Positions 1 through 5,462 of a stretch of DNA of 7,823 nucleotides are shown here, piece by piece. The DNA lies in the NCBI GenBank assembly GCA_034722175.1, contig JAYENR010000191.1, forward strand, positions 1 to 7,823, read 5' to 3'. The stretch's first letter is position 1. Each line of letters begins with the position of its first letter. The DNA comes from Thiomicrorhabdus sp034722175. GTDB taxonomy: Bacteria > Pseudomonadota > Gammaproteobacteria > Thiomicrospirales > Thiomicrospiraceae. The notes beneath the pieces were generated by a model. It was not told the origin of the DNA. It did not search any database and saw nothing but the letters and a program-made list of their open reading frames with translations. A program made the translations under genes and the position numbers.

Positions 1-13
1 TGAATAATATTAA

Positions 14-31
14 GAGACCTTTGCACGAGTG
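14..31 (+). repeat. Left terminal inverted repeat of the MITE-like element
   Basis: This 18-bp arm matches the reverse complement of 156-173 without mismatch. It abuts the left ATTAA at 9-13. Beyond position 31 similarity with the other end continues only loosely (TGC, then A-rich). Confidence 0.8.
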
Positions 32-82
32 AATGCACGAATAAAAATGGTTAAAATTCACCAGATTTTTGTTGAAAAACTA

Positions 83-102
83 GTGAATAGCTGGCTATTC
101 AC
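83..102. repeat. Central palindrome inside the MITE-like element
   Basis: GTGAATAGC (83-91) and GCTATTCAC (94-102) are perfect inverted repeats separated by 2 nt. With one bulge and mismatches the pairing extends outward through C-AAAA (76-80) and TTTT (107-110). Transcribed RNA would form a hairpin. There is no T-tract directly after it, so it is not a standard terminator. Confidence 0.65.
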
Positions 103-155
103 CACGTTTTCCGCCGCAATCAGGCAAATTTTTCCTCATTTTTTCTTTCGCACCC

Positions 156-173
156 CACTCGTGCAAAGGTCTC
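156..173 (-). repeat. Right terminal inverted repeat of the MITE-like element
   Basis: Exact reverse complement of 14-31, ending in GGTCTC and followed directly by ATTAA (174-178), the right copy of the putative target duplication. Confidence 0.8.
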
Positions 174-194
174 ATTAAATAATATAGATTCAAT

Positions 195-227
195 AAAAAA
201 GGGTTCTAAATTTAGAACCCTTTTTTT
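195..227. terminator. Bidirectional intrinsic terminator downstream of the DUF5610 gene
   Basis: GGGTTCTAAA (201-210) and TTTAGAACCC (211-220) form a perfect 20-nt palindrome bordered by A6 (195-200) and T7 (221-227). On the minus strand the stem is followed by six Ts, so it fits termination of the gene ending at 259. It works equally well for plus-strand transcripts arriving from the MITE side. Confidence 0.85.
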
Positions 228-228
228 A

Positions 229-249
229 TGTCTGCATTTTATGCAGACA
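229..249 (-). other. Second hairpin between the DUF5610 stop codon and its terminator
   Basis: TGTCTGCA (229-236) and TGCAGACA (242-249) form an 8-bp stem with a 5-nt loop, beginning 9 nt past the stop codon of the minus-strand gene. On the minus strand it is followed by A-rich rather than T-rich sequence, so it is not itself a terminator. It could protect the 3' end of the mRNA or assist the terminator that follows. Confidence 0.5.
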
Positions 250-258
250 GAGGGTTAA

Positions 259-978
259 CTATTCTGTTTTGTCAGAATCGCTTTCAATGGCAGCTTGATC
301 GGTTGATAAATCAACCGCTTCAGGTGTAATGCCTAAATACTGGTTTCTAAAGTTAGTTAAGCCTTCTTGTACCAAATTGTAGGTAAGGTCAATATTGCTT
401 TCAATATCACCTTCCAGCACGTTTAAATCGCCCAAGATACCTTTAGCTTGATCAAACCCTTGGGTGATTCCGCCACCAACCACTTCCATAAAACGATCCA
501 TTAATGCTTCACCTTGTAGTTCAGGATGTGCAGCCTGAAAACCCGCTAGAAAAGCGGTTCCACCTTCTACAATACGTTTAGCGGTATTTTCAGGTGTCCA
601 ATAGTCCATCCCACCTTGGGCTTCTAAGGCTTCTTCACTAATCGGCGCGGGTGTGGTTTCATCCGTCACTTGATCGCCAATTTCAGCCGTTAGGATTTCA
701 TTGATTTTATCAATCGCTTCTTGGTAGGTGATTTTAAGAGAGTTTTGAGTTGCAGACTCTGAACTACTAAACATCATCTCAACAATGCTTGCCTGGGTTT
801 GCTGGCGAATTGTTAGGTGTGTCTGCTGTACCTCTTTGGCACGCTCAGAAGCTTGCTCAGGTAGTTGTGGTTGGCCGTGAGCACGGACTCCATTATTATT
901 TGGATTAGCTTGTTCTGGTGCTAAGCCCGCTGTTTTTTGGTAGGCGTTAGCCATAGCTGGTATCGAATTAACACTCAT
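259..978 (-). CDS. DUF5610-type protein of unknown function, likely in the flagellar regulon
   Basis: The product is a 239-aa acidic soluble protein with no signal peptide or membrane segment. The N-terminal ~70 residues are Gln/Asn/Ala-rich and probably disordered (residues 20-60). The region from about 83 to 210 resembles the DUF5610 family as I remember it: YQEAIDKINEIL, then TPENTAKRIVEG (about 128-139), HPELQGEALMDRF (151-163), GGGITQGFDQAKGILGDL (168-185), VLEGDI and a terminal helix. The tail is Asp/Glu/Ser-rich. An in-frame ATG 17 codons upstream exists, but AAGGTGA lies 5 nt before the ATG at 978, so I chose that start. The gene is monocistronic, divergent from prfB and closed by its own terminator. 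A sigma-28-type promoter about 130 bp upstream suggests expression with late flagellar and chemotaxis genes. No biochemical role is known to me. Confidence 0.82.
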   Translation of the reverse strand: MSVNSIPAMANAYQKTAGLAPEQANPNNNGVRAHGQPQLPEQASERAKEVQQTHLTIRQQTQASIVEMMFSSSESATQNSLKITYQEAIDKINEILTAEIGDQVTDETTPAPISEEALEAQGGMDYWTPENTAKRIVEGGTAFLAGFQAAHPELQGEALMDRFMEVVGGGITQGFDQAKGILGDLNVLEGDIESNIDLTYNLVQEGLTNFRNQYLGITPEAVDLSTDQAAIESDSDKTE

Positions 979-983
979 AAAGT

Positions 984-990
984 TCACCTT
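984..990 (-). promoter_or_regulatory. Ribosome binding site fixing the start of the DUF5610 gene
   Basis: The minus strand reads AAGGTGA, with 5 nt to the ATG at 978-976. No comparable Shine-Dalgarno sequence was seen before the alternative upstream ATG at 1029, so the shorter 239-aa form is preferred. Confidence 0.75.
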
Positions 991-1110
991 ATATCTGGTC
1001 TGAAGGTAGATTGAATTAAGATAGTTCAACCTTTAAGTCATCATTTTATTGTTTTAATTGTGTGTACTGTTTGAACTGTGTATTTTCACAGCTTCTCTTA
1101 ATTAGTTAAG

Positions 1111-1137
1111 GTATCGGCTTACGTCTTGATTTCTTTA
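1111..1137 (-). promoter_or_regulatory. Sigma-28 (FliA) type promoter for the DUF5610 gene
   Basis: Read on the minus strand: TAAAGAAA (1137-1130), 11 nt, GCCGATAC (1118-1111). The known FliA consensus is TAAAGTTT-N11-GCCGATAA. The spacer is exact, the -10 matches 7 of 8, and the -35 keeps the TAAAG core. Transcription would start near 1104, giving a leader of about 125 nt before the ATG at 978. The match is strong for such an AT-rich region, but it is a sequence match only. Confidence 0.65.
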
Positions 1138-1233
1138 GAGACTTTTATCCGTTTATTGTTTGTGAAGAGGTCTCTTTTAGTATAAATCACTTTGGTTTTT
1201 TAGTGATAACCTCAAGCAAAAAACTTTAAATAC

Positions 1234-1242
1234 TGGTATCAT
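1234..1242 (+). promoter_or_regulatory. Candidate extended -10 promoter for prfB
   Basis: TGGTATCAT fits the extended -10 form TG-N-TATAAT with one mismatch. No good -35 lies 16-18 nt upstream, which extended -10 promoters tolerate. A start near 1249 would give a short leader of roughly 35 nt before the prfB ATG. An alternative is TTGTTT-N16-TAGTAT at 1156-1183. Confidence 0.35.
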
Positions 1243-1282
1243 TCTCGTTTATTTTTTAACCTCATGGAAAAGGTCTAACTTC

Positions 1283-2378
1283 ATGGAATTAAACCCTATT
1301 TATAGCCGACTTGACGACTATCAAGAGCGTAATACATCGCTTAGGGGGTATCTTTGACTATGAAACCAAGGCTGAACGATTAATTGAGGTTGATCGTGAA
1401 TTAGAAGATCCCGATATCTGGAACAATCCAGAGAAGGCTCAGGCTTTAGGTAAAGAGAAGTCTCAACTTGAAACTATTGTCCATACGGTTACAGAGATGG
1501 ACGAAGGTGTTGAGTCTTGTAAAGAATTGCTTGAGTTGGCAGAGATGGAAGCCGATGAAGAGATGGTTTCAGAGGTTGAAAATGAGTTAGATCGTCTGGG
1601 TGCTATGTTGGAAAAATTAGAGTTCCAGCGTATGTTCTCAGGTGAGTTAGATCCGAACAATAGCTACATTGAGATTCAGTCTGGTTCTGGTGGAACAGAA
1701 GCCCAAGATTGGGCAAATATGTTATTAAGAATGTATTTGCGCTGGGCGGAATCGCACGGCTTTAAAGCGGAAATTTTAGAAATTACCGCGGGCGATGTTG
1801 CCGGGATTAAAGGTGCAACTATTCATGTAAAGGGTGATTACGCCTTTGGTTGGTCTAGAACCGAAACGGGGGTGCATCGTCTGGTGCGTAAGTCTCCGTT
1901 TGACTCAAGTAACCGCCGCCATACCTCATTTGCTTCGGTGTTTATCTCTCCAGAAATTGATGATAGTTTTGAAGTGGATATTAACCCCGCCGATTTACGC
2001 ATTGACGTTTATCGTGCCAGTGGGGCAGGTGGACAGCACGTCAACAAAACCGAATCGGCGGTGCGTATTACCCACTTACCGACCAATACGGTGACACAGT
2101 GTCAGAATGGACGTTCTCAGCATCAGAACAAAGCGGATGCGATGAAACAACTACGTGCCAAGCTCTATGAGTTAGAGATGTTAAGCCGTAATGCTGAAAA
2201 ACAGGCGATGGAAGATTCAAAGTCTGACATTGGTTGGGGAAGCCAAATTCGTTCTTATGTCTTGGACTCTGGACGAATCAAGGATTTACGCACCGGGGTT
2301 GAAACCGGCAACACCACGGCAGTATTGGATGGCGATTTAGACCAGTTTATCGAAGCCAGTTTAAAAGCGGGTCTTTAA
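1283..2378 (+). CDS. prfB: Peptide chain release factor 2, with programmed +1 frameshift
   Basis: RF2 recognises UGA and UAA in the ribosomal A site and triggers hydrolysis of peptidyl-tRNA. The gene begins at ATG 1283 (AAAAGG 9 nt upstream), runs 24 codons to an in-frame TGA at 1355-1357, then continues in the +1 frame from GAC at 1356 to the stop at 2376-2378. The product is 364 aa; E. coli RF2 has 365. The codon-recognition tripeptide Ser-Pro-Phe is at about 204-206 and the catalytic Gly-Gly-Gln at about 249-251, within SGAGGQHVNKTESAVRITH. The residue matching position 246 of E. coli is Ala, the form usual in bacteria, not the K-12 Thr. The N-terminal part is the acidic helical domain. 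lysS follows after 116 nt with no clear terminator, the common prfB-lysS arrangement, so co-transcription is likely. Confidence 0.96.
1343..1358 (+). promoter_or_regulatory. Programmed +1 frameshift site of prfB
   Basis: The segment is AGG GGG TAT CTT TGA C. AGGGGG acts as an internal Shine-Dalgarno-like stimulator, CTT is the slippery codon and TGA the poorly terminating RF2 stop, followed by C. From memory these 16 nt are the same as in E. coli. When RF2 is scarce, termination at the UGA is slow, ribosomes slip by one base and full-length RF2 is made. When RF2 is plentiful, a 24-residue peptide is released. Confidence 0.96.
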
Positions 2379-2442
2379 ACCTTAACTGTCAAAATTATTG
2401 TCAGCTAGACGCGGCAAAATAACCAAATTTAAAATAACCAGG

Positions 2443-2465
2443 CCTGCTTAGTTTTTAAAAGCAGG
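2443..2465 (+). other. Stem-loop in the prfB-lysS intergenic region
   Basis: CCTGCTT (2443-2449) pairs with AAGCAGG (2459-2465) around a 9-nt T/A-rich loop, ending 29 nt before the lysS ATG. What follows is AAACTTG, not a T-tract, so it is unlikely to be an intrinsic terminator. It may be an mRNA processing or stability element. Just upstream the 10-mer AAAATAACCA occurs twice (2416-2425 and 2431-2440). Confidence 0.45.
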
Positions 2466-2494
2466 AAACTTGAAGATTGAAAGAGAGTAATCGA

Positions 2495-4009
2495 ATGTCA
2501 GAAACACAAAACAATGTGCCTGAAGTGGATGAGAATAAAATTATTGCGGAACGTCGCGCTAAATTAGGCGCACTGCGTGAGATTGGGCACTCTTACCCAA
2601 ACCACTTCCGTCGTGAAGATAGCTCGGTAGACTTGCACGCTCAATACGATGAAAAATCCAAAGAAGAGTTAGCAGAAGCAGAGCCTGTTCGCGTGAAGGT
2701 AGCGGGTCGAATGATGCTGCGTCGTATTATGGGTAAGGCCAGTTTTGCTACCATTCAAGATGATACCGGCCGCATTCAAGTGTATGTGACACGAGATGAA
2801 CTGCCAGAAGGTTTTTATAACACTCAATTCAAAAAATGGGATTTGGGTGACATCGTCGGTGCAGAAGGGTACCTGTTTAAGACCAATACCGGTGAACTGT
2901 CGATTCATGTTGAAAATATTGAATTGATCACTAAGTCACTGCGTCCGTTGCCAGATAAGTTCCACGGTCTGCAAGATCAGGAAGTGAAATATCGTCAGCG
3001 TTATGTGGATTTGATCGTTAACGAAGAGAGTCGTGAGACCTTTATGTTGCGTTCTAAAATCGTTCAACACGTTCGTAATTTCTTAGTGCGTAAAGAGTTC
3101 ATGGAAGTTGAAACGCCAATGATGCACGTGATTCCGGGGGGCGCAACCGCTCGTCCATTCAACACACATCACAATGCACTTGATATGCCTTTGTATCTGC
3201 GTATCGCGCCAGAACTTTACCTAAAGCGTTTGGTTGTCGGTGGGTTTGAACGTGTTTTTGAAATAAACCGTTCATTCCGTAACGAAGGGTTATCAACTCG
3301 TCACAATCCAGAATTCACAATGGTTGAATTCTATGCGGCATATACCGATTACCACCAGTTAATGGACTACACCGAAGAGCTGTTGAAAGAGCTGGCAGAG
3401 TTAGCAGTTGGCTCAACCAAAGTGCCTTACCAAGGTTTAGAGTTTGATTTTGGTAAGCCATTTGCCCGTTTAAGCATGAAAGATGCGATTCTTCAGTATA
3501 ACGAAGGTGTGACCGCTGATCAGCTGGATACATTAGAAAGCGCCACGGCTTTAGCGGAATCTTTGAAAATTCATGTTAAAGAAGGCTTCGGTTTAGGAAA
3601 AGTCATTACTGAAATCTTTGAAGAGACCGTTGAAGAGAAGCTAATGGACCCAACTTTTATTACGGAATATCCAGCGGAAGTTTCGCCATTGGCTCGTCGT
3701 AACGATGAGAACCCATTCATTACCGACCGTTTTGAACTGTTTATTGGTGGGCGTGAGTTGGCAAACGGCTTTAACGAGTTAAATGATGCTGAAGATCAGG
3801 CAGAACGTTTTAAAGCCCAGGTGGATGCAAAAGACGCCGGTGACGATGAAGCGATGCACTTTGACGAAGACTATATCACCGCACTGGAACACGGTATGCC
3901 ACCGACTGCTGGTGAAGGGATTGGGATTGACCGTTTAGTAATGTTGTTCACAGATTCACCATCGATCCGTGACGTTTTACTGTTCCCGCATATGAGAAAA
4001 GCTGACTAG
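2495..4009 (+). CDS. lysS: Lysyl-tRNA synthetase, class II
   Basis: This enzyme charges tRNA-Lys with lysine using ATP in the cytoplasm. The product is 504 aa; E. coli LysS is about 505. A charged N-terminal helix is followed by an OB-fold anticodon-binding domain (about 65-148, VRVKVAGRMMLRRIMGKASF onward). The class II core then shows motif 1 around 196-221 (FMEVETPMM), motif 2 at 251-264 (FERVFEINRSFRNE, with Arg262 and Glu264) and motif 3 around 473-481 (GEGIGIDRL). I chose ATG 2495 because AGAGAG lies about 6 nt upstream and the protein then begins MSETQ, much like E. coli. A TTG six codons upstream is a poorer alternative. The gene probably shares a transcript with prfB and ends at the strong terminator at 4032-4071. 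Confidence 0.97.
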   Translation: MSETQNNVPEVDENKIIAERRAKLGALREIGHSYPNHFRREDSSVDLHAQYDEKSKEELAEAEPVRVKVAGRMMLRRIMGKASFATIQDDTGRIQVYVTRDELPEGFYNTQFKKWDLGDIVGAEGYLFKTNTGELSIHVENIELITKSLRPLPDKFHGLQDQEVKYRQRYVDLIVNEESRETFMLRSKIVQHVRNFLVRKEFMEVETPMMHVIPGGATARPFNTHHNALDMPLYLRIAPELYLKRLVVGGFERVFEINRSFRNEGLSTRHNPEFTMVEFYAAYTDYHQLMDYTEELLKELAELAVGSTKVPYQGLEFDFGKPFARLSMKDAILQYNEGVTADQLDTLESATALAESLKIHVKEGFGLGKVITEIFEETVEEKLMDPTFITEYPAEVSPLARRNDENPFITDRFELFIGGRELANGFNELNDAEDQAERFKAQVDAKDAGDDEAMHFDEDYITALEHGMPPTAGEGIGIDRLVMLFTDSPSIRDVLLFPHMRKAD

Positions 4010-4031
4010 TTTTAGTTAAAAACTAAGCTAT

Positions 4032-4071
4032 AAAAAAGCCGCTAGAAACCCAAGTTTCTAGCGGCTTTTTT
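4032..4071. terminator. Bidirectional intrinsic terminator between lysS and ygfZ
   Basis: A perfect 13-bp stem, AGCCGCTAGAAAC (4037-4049) with GTTTCTAGCGGCT (4054-4066), encloses the tetraloop CCAA and is bordered by an A-run (4032-4037) and T6 (4066-4071). It sits between two convergent genes and can stop lysS on the plus strand and ygfZ on the minus strand. Confidence 0.93.
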
Positions 4072-4088
4072 GCTTCAGAGAACTGACT

Positions 4089-4137
4089 AGGCCTGTTCAG
4101 TTTTAAATTCGATTTATTTAAAAAAACTGAAAGGCCT
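4089..4137. repeat. Imperfect inverted repeat 3' of ygfZ
   Basis: AGGCCT-G-TTCAGTTTT (4089-4104) pairs with AAAACTGAAAGGCCT (4123-4137), a 15-bp stem with a single bulged G and an 18-nt AT-rich loop. It begins 14 nt past the ygfZ stop codon on the minus strand. It lacks a T-tract after the stem in either direction, and a proper terminator lies just beyond, so it may act as an mRNA 3'-end stabiliser or be a remnant of a repeat element. Confidence 0.55.
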
Positions 4138-4150
4138 GATTGATGAAGGG

Positions 4151-5242
4151 TTAACCTTCGTCAGTAATGCTGTACGGTAGCGGCTCTAAAATGGCAGGTT
4201 TACCGCCTTCTGTCATGAGGTCACCTTCCACGGCTTCTAACGATTTAAGCGTTCCTACAGCTAGACATAAAGTGCTGGTGCTATATATGTCTGGGTTGCT
4301 GTTGATGACGGACAATTTGTGGTTTTTGCCATTGTTGTCTTGTAATACTAAGTCATCGCCAGACGCCAATTCTAGTTTCTCTTCAATGCGAACACGGAAC
4401 ATACGTTTGGTGACTTTACCGCGATAGTGCACACGAGCGATGATCTCTTGCCCTGGGAAACAGCCTTTTTGGAAGTTAATGGCGTCTAATTTATCTAAGT
4501 TAATAAATTGCCCAATAAACTGCCCCGTATTGTTAGCGGTAATTTCCGGCACACCAGCGGCAATATTTAACAGATTCCAATCTTGCGTATTGGTGACATC
4601 TGAGTTGTCGCGGAGTTTTAACCAGGCCTGTTTAATCTGTTCGGCTGGGCCAAATAGATCGTACTTGTGGTAAGGGCCAGGTACTTTGACAACAAAGACG
4701 TCTTCCATGCCTTCTTCTTCAACCGAGCCACTTTCATAGACCTCTTTTACTTTGGTGCTTAAACGGCGTTGAATGTCTAAATCACCAAACTCTCCGGCAA
4801 AACCGATGTGAATCATTTCGTTGCTGACATCGGTGATTTTGACATCAGAGCGCATAACAAACATGGTTAAACGTTTTTGAATAGCCTCTTTTAAAGAGCC
4901 GTCAAAACTTAGGTAGAAATCATCTTTAATTTTAAAAATTAGAAATACGGCAAGAACGTTCCCTTGAGGGTCGCAGTAGGCTGACAGTTGAGCTTTAGTT
5001 TCGCTTACGGTGCTAACGTCACTGGTTAACTGGCCTTGTAAGAAATCAAAGGTGTCGCTACCTGATAGTTTTAATAAGGCGTTGTGGGTAAGGTTAGTGA
5101 CAACAGGGCCATTTTTAATTAAAAAACGTTCAATTTCAGGGTGTCCAAAGGTTGTAATAAGGTTATCTTCGGTAAATTGGGCACCTTGCTCGGTTAAAAA
5201 TTCTGTCCAAACGGGATCCCATTGAGCGGTAACTGCTGTCAT
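4151..5242 (-). CDS. ygfZ: YgfZ-type folate-binding protein for Fe-S/tRNA-modification enzymes
   Basis: YgfZ proteins bind tetrahydrofolate and support iron-sulfur enzymes, including the tRNA methylthiotransferase MiaB in E. coli; they share the fold of aminomethyltransferase (GcvT). The product is 363 aa, against about 326 in E. coli, partly through a longer N-terminal region (about residues 1-45). The diagnostic signature K-G-C-F-P-G-Q-E is at 259-266 and continues IIARVHYRGKVTKR; Cys261 is the conserved key cysteine. Other family segments are FLQGQLTSDV (67-76) and CDPQGNVLAVF (90-100). The ATG at 5242 is well supported by AAGGAAG 4 nt upstream. The gene stands alone, convergent to lysS and divergent from cheW. 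Confidence 0.93.
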   Translation of the reverse strand: MTAVTAQWDPVWTEFLTEQGAQFTEDNLITTFGHPEIERFLIKNGPVVTNLTHNALLKLSGSDTFDFLQGQLTSDVSTVSETKAQLSAYCDPQGNVLAVFLIFKIKDDFYLSFDGSLKEAIQKRLTMFVMRSDVKITDVSNEMIHIGFAGEFGDLDIQRRLSTKVKEVYESGSVEEEGMEDVFVVKVPGPYHKYDLFGPAEQIKQAWLKLRDNSDVTNTQDWNLLNIAAGVPEITANNTGQFIGQFINLDKLDAINFQKGCFPGQEIIARVHYRGKVTKRMFRVRIEEKLELASGDDLVLQDNNGKNHKLSVINSNPDIYSTSTLCLAVGTLKSLEAVEGDLMTEGGKPAILEPLPYSITDEG

Positions 5243-5307
5243 GTTTCTTCCTTAAAAAATTTAGTTTGCGAAATGATACCTTAGTCGGAGGTAATAATAA
5301 ATTTACT

Positions 5308-5323
5308 TGGCTTACTTCTTGCA
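5308..5323 (+). promoter_or_regulatory. Sigma-54 (RpoN) type promoter upstream of cheW
   Basis: TGGC (5308-5311), 7 nt, TTGCA (5319-5323). The established sigma-54 consensus is TGGCACG-N4-TTGCW, and the invariant GG and GC are exactly 10 nt apart here. The ACG portion of the -24 box is not conserved. Transcription would start near 5334-5336, leaving a leader of about 128 nt before the GTG. Sigma-54 drives many flagellar and chemotaxis genes in Vibrio and Pseudomonas. I did not identify an enhancer (activator) site. Confidence 0.58.
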
Positions 5324-5452
5324 TAGTGTTTCTATAAAATTAGGTCGGTAATATGCTTTTATTGTGGTGTATCTACGGGCATTCAAGAACAAAAAGCTGC
5401 CTAACGGTTAGTTTCTTGGTTAGAATAAAAAATATAAGTTGTTTACTGAATT

Positions 5453-5456
5453 GGAG
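5453..5456 (+). promoter_or_regulatory. Ribosome binding site fixing the GTG start of cheW
   Basis: GGAG lies 6 nt before GTG 5463. Upstream in-frame TTG codons at 5439 and 5451 have no such site at a suitable distance, which makes the GTG the best start. Confidence 0.7.
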
Positions 5457-5462
5457 ACAAAC

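Larger units (their letters stand above)
14..173. mobile_element. MITE-like element (160 bp) with 18-bp perfect terminal inverted repeats
   Basis: The two ends are exact reverse complements over 18 bp (14-31 and 156-173), reading GAGACCTTTGCACGAGTG inward. The element is flanked by the same pentamer ATTAA at 9-13 and 174-178, which looks like a target-site duplication. No ORF of useful length lies inside, so it would have to be moved by a transposase encoded elsewhere. Inside the left end the heptamer TGCACGA is repeated (22-28 and 34-40), as might suit a transposase binding site. The centre carries a strong palindrome (83-102). Ends beginning GAGACCTTTGCA resemble those of some IS5-family elements from memory, but family assignment is uncertain and 5 bp is slightly long for IS5-type duplications. 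It could also be a deletion remnant of a full IS. Confidence 0.75.
979..1282. other. Divergent intergenic region between the DUF5610 gene and prfB
   Basis: This 304-bp AT-rich stretch holds no convincing ORF. It contains the minus-strand ribosome binding site (984-990), a sigma-28-type promoter on the minus strand (1111-1137) and a candidate extended -10 for prfB (1234-1242). A second weak sigma-70 candidate on the plus strand is TTGTTT (1156-1161), 16 nt, TAGTAT (1178-1183). Short inverted repeats are present, AGAGAC/GTCTCT (1137-1142 and 1170-1175) and ATCACT/AGTGAT (1186-1191 and 1202-1207), but they are too short to interpret. Confidence 0.6.
5243..5462. other. Divergent intergenic region between ygfZ and cheW
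   Basis: This 220-bp AT-rich region has no credible ORF. It contains the ygfZ ribosome binding site (minus strand, 5247-5253), a sigma-54-type promoter facing cheW (5308-5323) and the cheW ribosome binding site (5453-5456). No strong sigma-70 promoter for ygfZ stands out; a weak minus-strand candidate is TTACCG-N17-CACTAT, within about 5320-5355. Confidence 0.5.

Noticed and set aside
979..1029. N-terminal extension of the DUF5610 protein by 17 residues
   Set aside because: The extension has no ribosome binding site, whereas AAGGTGA sits correctly before the ATG at 978.
1137..1175. Possible hairpin AGAGAC/GTCTCT and a faint likeness to the MITE end (GGTCTC) in the prfB upstream region
   Set aside because: The 6-bp arms with a 27-nt loop are weak, and the shared hexamer is short enough to be chance; no second inverted end is present.
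1264..1278. A four-codon reading frame (Met-Glu-Lys-Val-stop) just before prfB, as a possible regulatory leader peptide
   Set aside because: It has no ribosome binding site. Its AAAAGG is better explained as the Shine-Dalgarno sequence of prfB itself, and such a short frame is expected by chance.
1311..1355. An RF2 start at 1311 giving a 355-aa protein
   Set aside because: Those first 15 residues do not resemble RF2. The upstream frame from 1283 gives the family N-terminus and joins at the frameshift site.
1834..2094. Plus-strand reading frame inside prfB
   Set aside because: It overlaps the conserved GGQ/SPF-containing frame and has no family-like sequence; it is a shadow.
2669..3533. Minus-strand frames within lysS
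   Set aside because: They are antisense to conserved class II synthetase motifs, with no ribosome binding sites or family-like sequence.
4167..5225. Several plus-strand frames antisense to ygfZ
   Set aside because: They are mirror frames of a clearly conserved gene, without start signals or recognisable sequence.
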